Below are positions 63,046 to 64,000 of a stretch of DNA of 64,000 bases, one piece after another; position 1 is the stretch's first letter, and each line of letters opens with the position of its first letter. A program made the translations under genes and the position numbers. A model generated the notes under the pieces. The model saw nothing but the letters and a program-made list of their open reading frames with translations. It was not told where the DNA came from and searched no databases. This stretch comes from Piromyces finnis (lineage: Eukaryota > Neocallimastigomycota > Neocallimastigomycetes > Neocallimastigales > Neocallimastigaceae): positions 1,763,001-1,827,000 of the forward strand of contig MCFH01000001.1 in the NCBI GenBank assembly GCA_002104945.1, in the 5' to 3' direction.

Positions 63046-64000
63046 TCTATTATTTATTATTGTATTGTTGTATTGTTAAATTTTTTTCATTTTTCATTTT
63101 ATTTTAAATATTCCTAGTTATAGGAGACAATTTTAATTAAAAAACAAAAATACCGCTAATTGATTTATATATCCAAACATAAAAGGACAATTAGAAATAT
63201 TTAATTAAAATTTAATTAAATTTAATATAAATTATAAGTTATAAAAATCTACATCTTAAATATTAATTATTGATTAAACTTTATAGTCATTCATAATTTT
63301 ATAAATAATAAGGTTTTTGTTCAGGTAACTAGTATATATGAATATCTAAGTTATAAAATGATTTATAATGAAAAATGACATTGTTTTATTAGACTAATGG
63401 ATATTAATTATTACATAATTAATGATATGATTAATAATAAAAGAAAAATTGAAAAGAAAAACTTAATTATTTAAAATTTTTAAAAAAAAAAAGTTGAAAT
63501 TCAAAAATATATTTTATATTAATTATCGTAAATTTTGTTAACTAAAAATTTACCTCCCTCCATTTTCCATTTTAAGTCAGTGATTTGCGTAGATTTACTA
63601 AAGTGTCTTTCTTATTTAATATAATAATATATTTATATAAATAAAAAAATAATTATTTAATAATTAATTAATATTATTATTAAATTATGATTAATTTTTA
63701 TTATATAATTTTCTAAATAAAAACTATACATTATTGTAATACAAAATAAATAGATGAGAAAACTTTAAATATTATACTTTTCAATAATAAAATTTGAAAA
63801 ATTAATTCTTTAAATTTATGTATTAAATTATCCAAAAATTTATTATTGAAAATATTTCGATAAATATAATCATTTACTATATATGAAAAGACAAAAATTA
63901 TCTATCTATATCTATACTAAAATGAAAAGAAAATATTTTTAAATTTAATAAAAATATCCTAATATAAAATAAAGTAATTATTATAGTGTTTATATAACTT
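62193..64000. other. A/T-rich non-coding end of window
   Basis: No gene seen after the ATPase stop. It contains a (TTTA)n microsatellite (about 63017-63046). No promoter or terminator can be singled out. Confidence 0.7.
63017..63046. repeat. (TTTA)n microsatellite
   Basis: About seven tandem copies of a 4-base unit. Confidence 0.9.

Noticed and set aside
1-64000. tRNA, rRNA or snRNA genes
   Set aside because: I looked for G/C-rich islands with cloverleaf or known RNA motifs and found none I could support; a covariance-model search would be decisive.

Overview
The window is nuclear DNA of a very A+T-rich eukaryote. It has GT-AG introns in nearly every gene, intergenic DNA that is almost pure A/T with poly-A/poly-T runs and microsatellites, Asn-rich low-complexity protein segments, and C-ending codons enriched mainly in the housekeeping genes (eS1, phosphoglucomutase). 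Two genes of the fungal 7TM-plus-RGS receptor type and a CE18-type secreted deacetylase point to a fungus. Together with the base composition they best fit an anaerobic gut fungus (Neocallimastigomycota). This is inference; a dictyostelid-like protist is the main alternative and fits less well. I found no tRNA, rRNA, CRISPR array, bacterial operon or intact transposon.

Thirteen multi- or single-exon genes are supported, and I rebuilt the splice structure of each by hand so that all junctions keep frame. Left to right: phosphoglucomutase (+, 3601-5531); a C2H2 zinc-finger protein of unknown role (-, 6389-9302); ribosomal protein eS1 (-, 10414-11457), divergent from a coiled-coil protein (+, 11810-14249); a DAG-lipase-like class 3 lipase (-, 14591-18362); an OS-9/Yos9 ER lectin ending in KDEL (+, 20408-22445); a membrane-anchored CE18-type polysaccharide deacetylase (+, 25104-27532) followed by an orphan exon (27864-28267); two tandem 7TM-RGS receptors (+, 29259-31836 and 32561-34975) and the decayed remains of a third (35763-36015); a Sec14-type lipid transfer protein (+, 39302-40366); a class V PLP aminotransferase (-, 41784-43549); a Lys-rich membrane-anchored protein (-, 45381-46707); a CAX-type Ca2+/H+ exchanger (-, 47759-49687); a 24-exon leucine-rich-repeat protein (-, 50524-55804); and a P5B ATPase (+, 56938-62192).

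The genes do not form one pathway, but several share themes. Lipid signalling and transfer are represented by the DAG lipase and Sec14, endomembrane ion/polyamine transport by CAX and the P5B ATPase, ER quality control by OS-9, and G-protein signalling by the 7TM-RGS pair.

The most striking structure is the LRR gene. Twenty of its exons are exactly 69 nt in phase 2 and each encodes exactly one 23-residue repeat. One repeat is split by an insertion of about 430 residues rich in Asn, Asp and His. Other notable points are the apparent loss of the catalytic His in the lipase, the birth-and-death array of 7TM-RGS genes, a pair of neighbouring hairpins with a compensatory base change (37545-37680), and a TTAGGG stem in the eS1 promoter.
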